Positions 53,064 to 62,713 of a DNA stretch of 64,000 nucleotides are shown here, piece by piece (positions within the stretch are counted from its first letter, which is position 1; every line of letters starts with the position of its first letter). The DNA comes from CAWHPS01 sp963831235 (GTDB taxonomy: Bacteria; Fibrobacterota; OXYB2-FULL-49-7; JAEUSG01): positions 29,844 through 93,843 of the forward strand of contig CAWHPS010000037.1 of the NCBI GenBank assembly GCA_963831235.1, read 5' to 3'. The position numbers and the translations under genes were made by a program. A model generated the notes under the pieces. It had not been told where the DNA came from, did no database searches, and saw nothing but the letters and a program-made list of their open reading frames with translations.

Positions 53064-53915
53064 ATGAAATTATCCTCAAAAATTCAAATGTTAGGTAGAA
53101 TCGGATTATTATTTATTGGTCTGGTTTTTTTCCGTGTTCATGCTATGCGAGAAGTAACTGTTGAATACTTCAGAAGCAATGACACAATTCTTAGCGCCCA
53201 ATTATGGCTTCCTGATACCGGACACAGGATTCCTGCTATACTACTCTTTCACGAAGGTGGTTTTGTACGTGGCGACAAATACTGCTTCTCGGAATATGCG
53301 GATTATTTCACCTCAAAGGGTTTCGCGGCAATGGGTGTTGAATACAGGCTGATGCAGAACAATGGGGGATATCCTAATACCGTAAAGGATGCCATACGCT
53401 CTTTTGAATGGCTATCTTGCCATGCGCGTGAATATAATGTTGATTCAACAAGAATAATTTTACTCGGCTCCTCTGCAGGTGCATATCTTGCTGCAATGGT
53501 TTGTGCAAGCCGTGACCTGGTAAAAAGAAACCCTGAAGACTTTCAAGGTGTCAAAATAACATCCGCTTTGCCGTGTGGTATAATTCTTTCTTATGGTATA
53601 TACAACTGGGAAACCAGTTTTTGGAAAGGCGATGGCTTTGTTGAGAAAAGAGACTGGAAAAAAGCCTCCCCTGTAAACTATTTATTTTCCGGAAAAGGAA
53701 AATATCTTATTTTTGCCGGAAAACATGACCAGCTTTTTGGGACCATTCAAGCCGAAGAATTGAACACAATCCTTAAACGCGCGGGTTGCGAAACGGAAAT
53801 TCTTATACGTAATACCGGTGGACATAGCGGAATCTGCTACCGGGAAGGTGAACTTGCCAAATGGGAAGCAGGACCAATAGATTCTTTCTTGAATACCTAT
53901 AAAAAAGGAAAGTAA
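53064..53915 (+). CDS. Secreted alpha/beta-hydrolase (esterase/lipase-like)
   Basis: After a signal-like N-terminus (residues 1-27) the alpha/beta-hydrolase fold shows the oxyanion motif FHEGGFVRGD near residue 63, the nucleophile elbow GSSAG near residue 133, an acid in AGKHDQLFG and the His in TGGHSG near residue 254. This pattern is that of the esterase/BD-FAE-type group acting on esters such as acetylated sugars or short lipids. No strong binding site is seen at the ATG, which lies just behind the terminator. The next gene starts three bases after its stop, so they are co-transcribed. Confidence 0.78.
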   Translation: MKLSSKIQMLGRIGLLFIGLVFFRVHAMREVTVEYFRSNDTILSAQLWLPDTGHRIPAILLFHEGGFVRGDKYCFSEYADYFTSKGFAAMGVEYRLMQNNGGYPNTVKDAIRSFEWLSCHAREYNVDSTRIILLGSSAGAYLAAMVCASRDLVKRNPEDFQGVKITSALPCGIILSYGIYNWETSFWKGDGFVEKRDWKKASPVNYLFSGKGKYLIFAGKHDQLFGTIQAEELNTILKRAGCETEILIRNTGGHSGICYREGELAKWEAGPIDSFLNTYKKGK

Positions 53916-53918
53916 AAC

Positions 53919-54857
53919 ATGCACCGCGTTCTTATTACAGGCGGCACAGGCTCCATGGGCCGCAGGCTTGTTGCAAAACTTCTGTCAAAAGGATTTATTG
54001 TTTCAGTAATCGCCTTGCCGGGTGATCGCGGAATTGAGGATGCAAAAAAGGCGGGGGCTAGTGTAATTGAAGCTGATGTAGCATCACCTGAGACGCTGGC
54101 AGGTGTGTGCAAGGATGTTCAAACCGTGTACCATCTCGCAGCTGTTATTCTTGCACCCGGGCGGGAAGAGGTTTTTACCCGAGTAAATCTTAATGGGACA
54201 AGGAACATGTTAAGTGAAGCCAGGTTATCAGGGGTTCGCCATTTTATTCACGTCTCATCAGCATCTGTTGTTTACCCGAATCCCAACGCATATTCCCTTT
54301 CAAAACGTGCATCAGAAGAGCTTGTTAAAAAAAGTTGTTTACCATATACGATTATCCGTCCCACATTGGCATATGAAGACGGAGGTGCTGCTGAATTCAT
54401 ACATTATGTTAATTTTCTGAAACGTTATCCCGTGGTTCCTTTGATAGGTGGCGGGTATGCTCTTAAAAGGCCTGTCCATGTTGATGATATTGTGGACGGG
54501 TTCGCAGGTCTTGCGGGAAACACAAAGGCCATTAATAAGACTTACAATTTCAGCGGGAAAGACACCTTGTCTTTACGAGAAATGTCTTTTTTGCTGCTGT
54601 CACATATAGGGTGTAAAAAGCCCGTCTTGACAATACCGGTATCATTTTGCCGCCTTGCAGCATGGCTTTTGAGTCTTTTATCGCCATGGCTTGTTAAAGA
54701 ACCTCTTTTTACATGGCAGACCATTTCAGGTGTCACTCAGAATGCTGATCTTGACAATAGTGATGCTGTCCGTGATCTGGGGTTTTGTCCAAGGACCTTT
54801 AAAGAAGGACTTGAGACACTTAAGTCGCTCAAGGGCACTACTGATATCAATTGCTAG
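53919..54857 (+). CDS. NAD-dependent epimerase/dehydratase (extended SDR)
   Basis: The 312-residue protein carries the dinucleotide-binding VLITGGTGSMGRRL at residues 4-17, VYHLAAV, a catalytic Ser in HVSSASV and YSLSK (Y-x3-K) near residue 128. RPTLAYEDGG follows. It probably acts on a sugar nucleotide or a sterol/isoprenoid-like substrate; I cannot say which. AAGGAAAG precedes the ATG. It is coupled to the esterase gene. Its TAG stop is directly followed by a MITE-like repeat. Confidence 0.8.
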   Translation: MHRVLITGGTGSMGRRLVAKLLSKGFIVSVIALPGDRGIEDAKKAGASVIEADVASPETLAGVCKDVQTVYHLAAVILAPGREEVFTRVNLNGTRNMLSEARLSGVRHFIHVSSASVVYPNPNAYSLSKRASEELVKKSCLPYTIIRPTLAYEDGGAAEFIHYVNFLKRYPVVPLIGGGYALKRPVHVDDIVDGFAGLAGNTKAINKTYNFSGKDTLSLREMSFLLLSHIGCKKPVLTIPVSFCRLAAWLLSLLSPWLVKEPLFTWQTISGVTQNADLDNSDAVRDLGFCPRTFKEGLETLKSLKGTTDINC

Positions 54858-54876
54858 AAAATGTTAATTTCTATAA

Positions 54877-55044
54877 GAAACCCACCCCAACCCCTCCCTT
54901 TTTCTTTGGGGAAAAAGGGAGGGGCTGAATAAAGCATGAATGCCATGTATAAAAGTTTATTATGTTCGATATTTCTTTATCCTTTTCTGGTTCCCCTTCC
55001 CTTTTTTCCTTAAAAAAAAGGGAAGGGGTTAGGGGATGGGTTTC
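54877..55044. repeat. MITE-like element with two hairpins
   Basis: The 168-bp unit has imperfect terminal inverted repeats of about 25 bp: GAAACCCACCCCAACCCC at the left and GAAACCCATCCCCTAACCCC on the opposite strand at the right. Each end also folds into its own hairpin: 54891-54924 (CCCCTCCCTTTTT with its complement) and 54993-55028 (CCCCTTCCCTTTTT with its complement). No coding frame is inside. Similar C/T-rich palindromes are common mobile repeats. It fills the gap between the epimerase and the next operon. Confidence 0.75.
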
Positions 55045-55192
55045 AGAGAGAACATCTGAAAATAGAGATAGGTGAGTTCAGGAAGTGCTGAAAACAGATT
55101 TATTTGGTTCATATCAAATCCAATAGCTATTTTCTTTTGTGTCTCTGGAGGGAGAAAACAGAGGGCAATCCTGAAAAACCGAAGGTGGTTTT

Positions 55193-55813
55193 ATGCATGA
55201 ACTACTGACAGTGTCGCTTTTGGGGCTTTCTGTGGATGGGCTGCTTATCTGCCCTTTTTTTGCGTTTGGGCTTGGATTATCGGATCGCCGCGCTGCATTC
55301 AGATTTCTATCAGGGCGAATAATAGGGCTTGTACTTTTCGGTGTTCTTGTCAACTTGCTTGGCCATCAGATTCCTATTAATGACATAATTGTCAATATCC
55401 TGTTTGGTGCGGCACTTCTTGTCCTTGGCGGATACCGACTTGTGAAATCAAGACCGCAGCTCGAGTTTGTCACGACCAAGGATTCAAAGGGTCCCTTTGG
55501 CCTCGGCTGCGGCAAAAACCGGAATCTTGATCGAGTGGGTTTTGGGCTGGGCCTTTTTCGGGGCTTGCTAAATCCTGGAAGGAAATACGTTTATCTCGTT
55601 CCTTTGCTATTGACTGTTGGTCTTTTTAAAGGCATAGCACTCTCTTTTGCCTTTGCTGTAACATCATCGGTTTATCTGATCATTGGCTTCATGTCCGCCG
55701 GCTTAATTGAAAAGTTAAAGCCGCATAAGTATTTTATCAGTTTTATGGGCGGGCTGGTGCTGATGATGCTCGGAATCTATTATTTGGTCAATGGCATTCA
55801 AAGATTTTCATGA
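55193..55813 (+). CDS. Six-helix membrane protein, DsbD/TauE-like
   Basis: The 206-residue protein has about six membrane helices in two similar halves: LSVDGLLICPFFAFGLGLSD followed by GRIIGLVLFGVLV, and LFRGLLNPGRKYVYLVP followed by TSSVYLIIGFMSAG. The CP and NP pairs near the start of each half resemble DsbD-like and sulfite-exporter (TauE/SafE) proteins, which move reducing equivalents or anions. Only the topology is certain. GAAGG lies before the ATG, and the stop overlaps the next gene (ATGA). Confidence 0.55.
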   Translation: MHELLTVSLLGLSVDGLLICPFFAFGLGLSDRRAAFRFLSGRIIGLVLFGVLVNLLGHQIPINDIIVNILFGAALLVLGGYRLVKSRPQLEFVTTKDSKGPFGLGCGKNRNLDRVGFGLGLFRGLLNPGRKYVYLVPLLLTVGLFKGIALSFAFAVTSSVYLIIGFMSAGLIEKLKPHKYFISFMGGLVLMMLGIYYLVNGIQRFS

Positions 55814-56223
55814 AAGGCGGGGGGATGGAATTAAGCGGAGTCAGGGTAGCAATTGCCACAAGTGATGGGAAGAAATGTGACCAGCATTTTGCGCGTGCGC
55901 CATTATTTGATATATACGATTTTCATGATGATAAGTATGTGTTTGTGGAAAGGCGGGAAAACAGACGAGCCGGATGCGGGTGTAATTCAGAACAGGAAAG
56001 TAATGTTTTCCTGTCTATTTGTAATATCATAAAGGACTGCAGGTTTGTCGTGGCTTTAAAGGTAGGCAATGGTGCAATATCGTATTTGATTGACATGGGC
56101 ATTCTCGGCGTGCAGTTTGATGGTTCCATTGAAAATGCGTTGAAGCAGCTCATGCAATCAGGGAGAATGAAAGCGTTATTGAAAAGAGAAAAAGCAAGTT
56201 CAAATGCGAGGAAGGAAGCATAA
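55810..56223 (+). CDS. NifX/NifB-type dinitrogenase iron-molybdenum cofactor domain protein
   Basis: The 137-residue protein shows the family start VRVAIATSDGKKCDQHFARAPLFDIYD, a GCGCNSEQES cysteine segment near residue 55 and the DMGILGVQFDGSIENALKQL end. Members bind iron-molybdenum or Fe-S cofactor precursors, but many act outside nitrogen fixation. No nif gene is near. The start overlaps the stop of the membrane protein, so the pair may be an uncharacterised metal or redox system. Confidence 0.82.
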   Translation: MKGGGMELSGVRVAIATSDGKKCDQHFARAPLFDIYDFHDDKYVFVERRENRRAGCGCNSEQESNVFLSICNIIKDCRFVVALKVGNGAISYLIDMGILGVQFDGSIENALKQLMQSGRMKALLKREKASSNARKEA

Positions 56224-56295
56224 ATAAACACTGCTTTCACAAATGTGCCTAAAAACAAATTCAGTAACTATTTTCTTTAACAATAATCATGAATC

Positions 56296-57582
56296 ATGCA
56301 TTGGTATATTAGGTTTTTTATTATCATAGGTTGTTTTATCTGTTGTGAGGCAATGGAAAATTCCGTTGTTCTTTTGAAAGACTCCATAACTTCATATTTA
56401 CCTTTCGATATCATCAACAACGGAGATAGAATCAGATTCACCAAGGATGCGGCTATCCATGGTGATTCCGGATTGGAAATGAATGTGCAAAAGAAATATG
56501 ATAGGGAGCGTATGATATGTCATTTGCCGTTCATGAAAAAGCAATGGTATTCTTTTTATTTCCGAATAGACCAAAACCGGTTGGAATGTAATGACACCTG
56601 TTATGTCGAGTTTACGGGGATTCTACCTGATAAGATTGAGAATGAAACATGGAAACCTAATCTCTTAAATTTTGTAATTATCAAGGCCTCGGCTTCAAAT
56701 CAGCTTTTTATATGTTTTAAGGTAAGCGGCTCCAGCGATAAGGAAAATAAAGAGCTGAACCGTATTGTAAATGCCCCTATATTTCAGGATAAAATTTATT
56801 CTTCGGAAACATGTTTTGATTTTTATTCTCCTGAAAGCGTATCCTATGAATGGTTTCTTAATGGGAAAAGTATTGTCCATGACTCAATTTATTATCCCTA
56901 TAAAAAAGAATATTATAATTTATCAATTTATTATAATTCATATAAGCTTGCAAATTTCAATCCATTCCGGATATGTTTGGATGACTTCCTTGTTTCAGAC
57001 AAGCGGAGATACGCCATTCCTCCTGCGCCTTACAATTTGAAGCTTGTGCTTGACACGGTACGTGCCAGTTTTTCTGATCCGGTTGGCGGATTTTGTACGT
57101 GCAATATCCTTTCCATGATTACTTGCGATACGGCTCTTGATGAAAAATACGATAACGAATCCCTGTACGGGGTAAGGTGGCGTTTATTTACAGAGAGGTT
57201 TCCCGATTTGCCGCTTTATTGTTTTCAGTCAGTTGATGTAGCCTATGTCAATAAACTACTTGTGCCGTTTCCACTTGATTCCGGGAATTATCTTGTTCAG
57301 GCTGCATGGAAAAACAACTTCAATAATTGGGGGGATTTCTGCAAGCCATACAGGTTAGAAGTAAAAAGAAAACGGTTTCAGCCCTTTGTGATTAACAAGA
57401 TGAGCTTTTTTAAGTCTGGCAGCAGAGCATCTGCGAATACCCTTGTTCCGGATGTCTGGTATGATTTAAACCTTGAAATATCAAATAAGGTTCCATGGGA
57501 ACAATGTGCCTGTACGGCAGCTGCCACAGCCACAAGGATGACCAGCATAATTAATATTCTTTTCATAATTCGTTGTTTTTAA
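56296..57582 (+). CDS. Secreted protein of unknown function with a chimeric 3' end
   Basis: The 428-residue frame has a signal peptide (residues 1-18) and a soluble beta-rich part with Cys pairs (ECNDTCYVEF, TCFDFYS, GGFCTCNI). The first half, with SGLEMNVQKKYDRERM and YSFYFRIDQ, looks like a lectin/concanavalin-like sandwich. The last 30 residues do not look like a protein end: around 57495 the minus strand opens a signal-peptide gene, so the C-terminus is foreign sequence read in frame. Function is unknown. Confidence 0.55.
   Translation: MHWYIRFFIIIGCFICCEAMENSVVLLKDSITSYLPFDIINNGDRIRFTKDAAIHGDSGLEMNVQKKYDRERMICHLPFMKKQWYSFYFRIDQNRLECNDTCYVEFTGILPDKIENETWKPNLLNFVIIKASASNQLFICFKVSGSSDKENKELNRIVNAPIFQDKIYSSETCFDFYSPESVSYEWFLNGKSIVHDSIYYPYKKEYYNLSIYYNSYKLANFNPFRICLDDFLVSDKRRYAIPPAPYNLKLVLDTVRASFSDPVGGFCTCNILSMITCDTALDEKYDNESLYGVRWRLFTERFPDLPLYCFQSVDVAYVNKLLVPFPLDSGNYLVQAAWKNNFNNWGDFCKPYRLEVKRKRFQPFVINKMSFFKSGSRASANTLVPDVWYDLNLEISNKVPWEQCACTAAATATRMTSIINILFIIRCF
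57490..57566 (-). pseudogene. Truncated 5' end of a signal-peptide gene
   Basis: On the minus strand an ATG at 57566 opens MKRILIMLVILVAVAAAVQA, a perfect secretion signal. After about 25 codons the frame continues only into the antisense of the plus-strand gene, so the rest of this gene is absent. It marks the border between the two sequence types. Confidence 0.55.
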
Positions 57583-57978
57583 TGTTTTTTTGCCTACTCT
57601 GTCAGCCCTTTTCGGCTACCGGGCATATTTCCACTTTCGCAGTCAAACAATTCCACCCCAACAAATTCCCGTCAAGCTGTCTGAAAGGAAGAACCGGCGC
57701 CGCTATTCCTGTTTGATGATCAGTCGTTAGTCGTTAGTCATTAGTCATTAGTCATTAGTCACAGAACCGATAAAATAACAGGAAATGCAGTCTTGATTTA
57801 AAGAAGGTAAGCCGGATTAATTTTGAATTAATAAATCAATTCAAATTTGTCCGTCAATCAGGTAAGATGAAAAATATCCGGGTGGCTGGCCCATGTTGAT
57901 ACCGGACAAACATGAATCCTTTTTACTGTTTATCCGGAAAAATGAAAAAAATACCCGGTCGTTTGAAAAAATATTTTT
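57583..57978. other. Intergenic stretch right of the junction
   Basis: About 400 bases without a gene, containing the heptamer repeat at 57722-57760. Nothing else is recognisable; the right end leads into the 3' end of the DUF4249 gene. Confidence 0.5.
57722..57760. repeat. Heptamer tandem repeat AGTC(G/A)TT
   Basis: Five head-to-tail units of seven bases (two AGTCGTT, three AGTCATT) plus a partial AGTC. Such short repeats occur in intergenic regions of Bacteroidota and may vary in copy number. There are no spacers, so it is not a CRISPR. Confidence 0.85.
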
Positions 57979-58824
57979 TTACGGGTTGAAAACCTTGCTG
58001 GAGTAAGCAACTCCGTAGGCTGCAAAAAACCCTACTGCACCGTTGCTTATGTTGCTTTTAACATTTGCAGGCGGACCACTGAACAATGGTGTCTGAAAAC
58101 CGGTTTCAGCCTGTAGGGTCATGATGAAATTATAATAATCTTCAGTAATATTGCATCCCTGGAAAGTAACGGTGTCACCAACCCTGAGAATTTCTCTTTC
58201 TTTTGACTGATCAAGGTAGCCGACACCGATCCCGTTGGTATAATTTCCATTATAGAAATCATCATCGTGACAAATCCGGTCTTTGATCGTATCGGTCAGC
58301 ATTTCCCCGTTCTTAAAAATATTGAACATGTAGAAGTCCGTCGTGGAGCCTGTCCTGGTAGTAACAGGTGACTTCATAGAAGCCTTTTTCTCCCCAGTCA
58401 GGCTGGAAAACCAGTCCGATGGAATCAATGGGATATATGGGATTCACGGTTGAAGACGCCATATAAGTTTTATGCCCGTTGATCTCTTCGGCCAGCTCGA
58501 TCCTCAGGGTATAGGTCCTGCCGGGAATTGCTGCGAAAAGGGGTGAAGTTGCATATTTCCCGGGCTCAATTTCGTAAGCAGTGACTGAATTTCCCAGATC
58601 ATCGGAAATTTCCACGCTTGCTCCTGATAACTGGCGGCGGAGCTTCATTGTAATAATAGCTCGATGTGGTCGATAATTCAACATAATGCGTGGTGGTATC
58701 GGTAGTTATAGTGCCATAAACGACCAGACGGGTGTAGGTTTCATCCAGTTCAATGTCGATTCGCTCTGTGCAGGATGCCAGGAAAATAATAATAGCCGGT
58801 ATGATAAGAATATGATTTTCTCAT
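57979..58824 (-). pseudogene. DUF4249 lipoprotein gene broken by frameshifts
   Basis: Three or more frames join to one protein of about 280 residues: MRK then IIPAIIIFLASCTERI (lipoprotein signal with Cys), ITTDTTTHYVELSTTSSYY, GASVEISDDLGNSVTAYEI, and FYMFNIFKNGEML to the end ...SKVFNP. This is the Bacteroidota DUF4249 family, whose members lie behind TonB receptors of the same kind and are thought to form a surface pair with them. Frame changes lie near 58810, 58640 and 58350. Start at 58824, three bases after the receptor stop. Confidence 0.75.
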
Positions 58825-58826
58825 GA

Positions 58827-61180
58827 TTAAAATCTGAAATTGAAGGTGATGGCCGGGATGATACCAAACAGGTAAGTCTGTTCAGCATAAGTGACATAAG
58901 GATTTTGCGCATCCTGGACAAAATTGATTGCCCAGGTATTGTGCCGGTTGTATGCATTGTAAACGGAAAAAACAAGGTCCCAGTTGAACCGTTTGTCCGA
59001 CGGTTTCTGGTGCAGGGTCAGCGACAGGTCCAGCCGGTGATAATCCATCATCCTGTATGCATTCCGGTCGGAATAGATCGGAACGATGGCCCCGTCGATG
59101 ACAGCCCTTCCGGTGGGGAAAGTGACGGGCTTGCCGGTTGAATAGATCCAGTTGGCTGAAAGGCTGATCCGTTTTGTGGCCTCAAAATTCAAGACAATGG
59201 AGACATCATGCGGCGAATCATAAGGTGCCGGATATTTTTTTCCATCGTTGATATCTTTGAACTGGCGCCAGGTTCTGTGAGTAAGTATAGCTGACCCACC
59301 CGTTCAGCCGTCCTTCCGGCTTGGCAACCATAAATTCGATCCCGTAAGCCCATGCTTTGCCGAAACGCAATTCGCCTTCCAGCTGCTTGTTCAGCAGTAG
59401 TTCGGCATGGTCTTTGAAATCAATGGCGTTGCGCATGTTTTTATAATAAACTTCAACGGATGTTTCGATCGTGTTCTTTCTGAAATTCCTGAAATATCCG
59501 GCAGCCACCTGGTCGGCAACCTGCGGTTTAACATTAGGGCTGGCAGAAAACCAGATATCGAGCGGGGTGCCGGCCGTCGAGTTTTGCGCCAGCTGCAGAT
59601 ACTGGTAAGTGTGTGAGTAACTGGCTTTTAAAGATGAAAACTCATCCAGCACATAGGTCAATCCCAGCCTTGGCTCCAAACCGGAATAGGTTTTATAAAA
59701 ATCACCCGAAGCTATATTTGCTGGAATCTGCCAGTTCGAAATTTTGATCATAACTATAAACTGTAGCCGGCCCGACATTCTGAAACAAGGAAAAGCGCAG
59801 GCCGTATTTTAGGGTCAAACGGCTTCCGATGAGCTGGTCGTTGCTGACATAAATCCCGCTTTCCAGGCCATAAGTGTGATCAAGCTTATATTCGGTAAAA
59901 AGGCTTTCTTCACCGGTCCCCTCTGGCTTCACCGGGATTAAACAGATGGTAAGTGCTGCTGAAACCAAACCGGAGCGTATGATTTGTGCTGGGATAATAG
60001 GTAAAATCGCCTTTTACCTGGTAATCCTGGAGATTGGATGTCCACAGGAATGAATCTGGGATTATCGTCGTCAGCTGTTCCCAGCCCATAACTGTACTGC
60101 GAATAAATAGCCGTGAAATTGCTGAACAGCTTTTGTGAGAACAAATGGTTCCACCTTGCCGTGGCTGTGGCATTTCCCAGTTTCATATAGGCAAAAGGAT
60201 TCTTGAATACATCCTTGCCAAAATAACCGGAAATATATAGCCGGTTATTTTCATTGAAGGTATGGTTGATCTTGGCATTGAAATCATAGAAAAACATCCG
60301 GCTGTCCTGGGCACCTTCATCGTTTGACAGGGTAAGGAAAAGGTCGGCATAAGTTCTTCTTCCGGATACAATAAAAGAGGTCTTGTCTTTAATGATCGGC
60401 CCTTCGAGGGTCAGCCTGCTGGATATCAGGCCGATGCCACCCGTCCCTGAAAATTTCTTCTGGTTCCCGTCTTTCATCCTGACATCAAGCACCGAGGCCA
60501 GCCTTCCGCCGTATTGTGCAGGCAGATCACCTTTATATAGTTTGACATCTTTTATGGCATCATTGTTAAAAACCGAAAAGAAACCCAGGAAATGCGAAGC
60601 ATTGTAAACTGTTGCTTCATCCAAGCAGGATCAGGTTCTGATCCGGGCTGCCACCCCTGACGCTGAACCCGGATGATCCTTCGCTTACGGACTGCACGCC
60701 GGGCAATAACTGTATCGCTTTAATTATATCCACTTCACCCATCAGCGCGGGGATTTTGTTGATGGTCTTCACATCCATTTTAACCACGCTCATTTCAGGC
60801 GCCTTAACATTTGCATCACTCCGCTCGGCTTTGATTTCAATTTCATCCAGGGTGGCCGATAGCGGTTTTAAGATAATATCCAGGATTATATCTTTTTCAA
60901 CAGTGACTTTATGTACCTGCGATTCATATCCTGTATACGAAAAGCGTAGTGAATACTGCCCTTTTGGCAGGCTGACAGAGTAAAAACCATATTCATTGGT
61001 AACTGTCCCGGTACCCAATTCAACGACAAGAACAGATGCGCCAAACAGGTCTTCACCGGTTTCAGCATCTTTCACATGACCACTCACCGCGTAACGTTTT
61101 ACGGAAGGGTCTGATTCCCCATCGGCAAAAACGGCAAAGAATGGGATTATGATCAGCAGGGTAATTAATATAAGCCTCAT
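58827..61180 (-). pseudogene. Bacteroidota-type TonB-dependent receptor broken by frameshifts
   Basis: Pieces in three frames assemble to about 790 residues: signal peptide (MRLILITLLIIIPFFAVFA), a carboxypeptidase-like regulatory domain (VSGHVKDAETGEDLFGASVLV), plug with IQLLPGVQSVSEGSSGFSVRGGSPDQNLILL, then VFNNDAIKDVKLYKGDLPAQYGGRL, and a barrel ending in ITFNFRF. Frame changes are near 60620, 59950-60160, 59750 and 59210. It would import a ligand with the DUF4249 lipoprotein. The many small indels could be true decay or base-calling errors in a low-coverage segment. The start at 61180 is preferred over 61201. Confidence 0.8.
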
Positions 61181-61380
61181 AGCATGGTTTGATAGGAGCA
61201 TTAACGATTGAATGCCGGTTTTGTTTTATTATTTTATTGTATGATGAAAAAGACAAATGAAACTATCAAGAGTTGCAACCACGAAAAATATTTTTTATCA
61301 CAACCGGGTATTTTATGGTAAAATCCGGATTAATAAATGGGTTCCGGGTTTTTAATTTTTAATTTTTAATTATTGGTACT

Positions 61381-62404
61381 ATGCATAAAAGCTTATTTGT
61401 GATGTTGCTATGCTTAAGCCTGGGTGTAATTCACGCTCAGCAGGCCCGGATTGTGTTTTATAATGTGGAAAACCTGTTTGACACCAGGGATGATTCACTG
61501 ACGAATGATGAGGAATTTTTGCCTGAAGGCGAAAAGCACTGGACGAATGAGCGATTCCGCCGTAAAATAGTGCGGATTTACCAGACGCTTGTGGCATTGG
61601 GAGAGGGCGAAATGCCGGCAGTCATCGGCTTATGTGAGATCGAGAACAGGGACGTGCTGAACAGGCTGATTTACGATACGCCGTTAAATCAGGCTGAATT
61701 ACAGGATTATTCACAGGGAATCGCCTGATGCAAGGGGAATGGATGTGGCTCTGCTTTACCGTCCTGATATTTTCGAACCTGATTCAGCTGCATGGCTTAC
61801 AGTGCCATTGCCGGCAGGATGAAACCACGAGGGAAATCCTCATGGTAAAAGGCAGGTTGTGGGAAAGCGGACACCGTTTATATTTATGTAAATCACTGGC
61901 CTTCACGTTATGGCGGTGCCGGCGGATCAAACGCAAAAAGGCTGGCTGCCGCCAGTACGCTGGCTGTTTCGGTAAAACAGGTTTGCTCTTCCGATGCTGA
62001 ATGCCAATATTGTCATCATGGGTGATTTTAATGATGAACCCGGGGATGAAAGCCTGCAGGCAATCGGGAAAATACTGGCAAATGAAGCCGGCAACAGGAT
62101 TGTAATGGTGAACCTTTCGGTAAAAACATCAATCACCGACCTGGAAGGGACTATAAAACACCAGGGAGCCTGGAGCATGTTTGACCAGGTTCTTGTTTCA
62201 CAAGCTCTTATGAAAGGGTCAAATGGTTGCAGGCTGATCAGTGAAAAAGCGGAGGTATTCAAGGTTGATTTTCTGTTGGAACCGGACCAAACCTATACCG
62301 GGGTTAAACCATTCAGGACTTATACAGGGCCTGGCTATCATGATGGATTCAGCGACCATCTGCCGGTCAGTATCCTGGTTGGAAAAGTGGGTGAAGAAAT
62401 ATAG
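61381..62404 (+). pseudogene. Secreted endonuclease/exonuclease/phosphatase-family protein, frameshifted
   Basis: The first frame (61381-61728) gives a signal peptide (MHKSLFVMLLCLSLGVIHA), RIVFYNVENLFDTRDD and VIGLCEIENRDVL with the catalytic Glu. A second frame gives DARGMDVALLYRPDIF and NHWPSRYGGAGGSN, and the last gives IVIMGDFNDEPGDESL with the metal-binding Asp/Asn and YTGPGYHDGFSDHLPV with the catalytic His. Three frame changes (about 61715, 61830 and 61985) separate these pieces. Such Bacteroidota proteins are secreted phosphodiesterases or nucleases. Confidence 0.78.
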
Positions 62405-62406
62405 AA

Positions 62407-62592
62407 TTAAACGCCTTTGAAAGCTTCCTGGATTATCTCAAGGTAAAGATCACCAAATGTCAGCAGGCACCATGTCCTGAGGACATAAGCTTCATCTTTT
62501 TGCAGCCATTTTAGCGATTTTTTCAGCTCTTTTCCAAAAAGAGCCGGGCTGAAACTGACTTTCTGCAGAATGGTCTTTGTGTATTCCAGCAT
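62407..62592 (-). CDS. Small conserved Bacteroidota protein
   Basis: The 61-residue product (MLEYTKTILQKVSFSPALFGKEL at the start, ending in FGDLYLEIIQEAF) has no signal or membrane segment. I recognise it as a small hypothetical conserved in Bacteroidota; function is unknown. It is intact, convergent with the nuclease gene, three bases apart. Confidence 0.6.
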   Translation of the reverse strand: MLEYTKTILQKVSFSPALFGKELKKSLKWLQKDEAYVLRTWCLLTFGDLYLEIIQEAFKGV

Positions 62593-62713
62593 GGCAGTTA
62601 TTTTTTAAAGAAACGGCTTTGGATGCATTTTTGTTATGTGCTTCCGTCATATTTTAACTTTATTTAAGGAAAGTTAATCATAACGTTGTAATTTAGACAT
62701 TTCCATCAACCAA

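Noticed and set aside
54877..55044. Small RNA gene
   Set aside because: The two hairpins belong to a terminal-inverted-repeat layout; there is no promoter-like sequence.
55810..56223. Part of a nitrogen-fixation cluster
   Set aside because: The NifX-like domain occurs in many non-nif proteins and no nifH, nifD, nifK or nifB is present.
57378..57566. Real 62-residue secreted protein on the minus strand
   Set aside because: Only the first 25 codons look genuine; the rest is antisense to the plus-strand gene.
57722..57760. CRISPR-like array
   Set aside because: The units are seven bases, head to tail, with no spacers. It is a simple tandem repeat.
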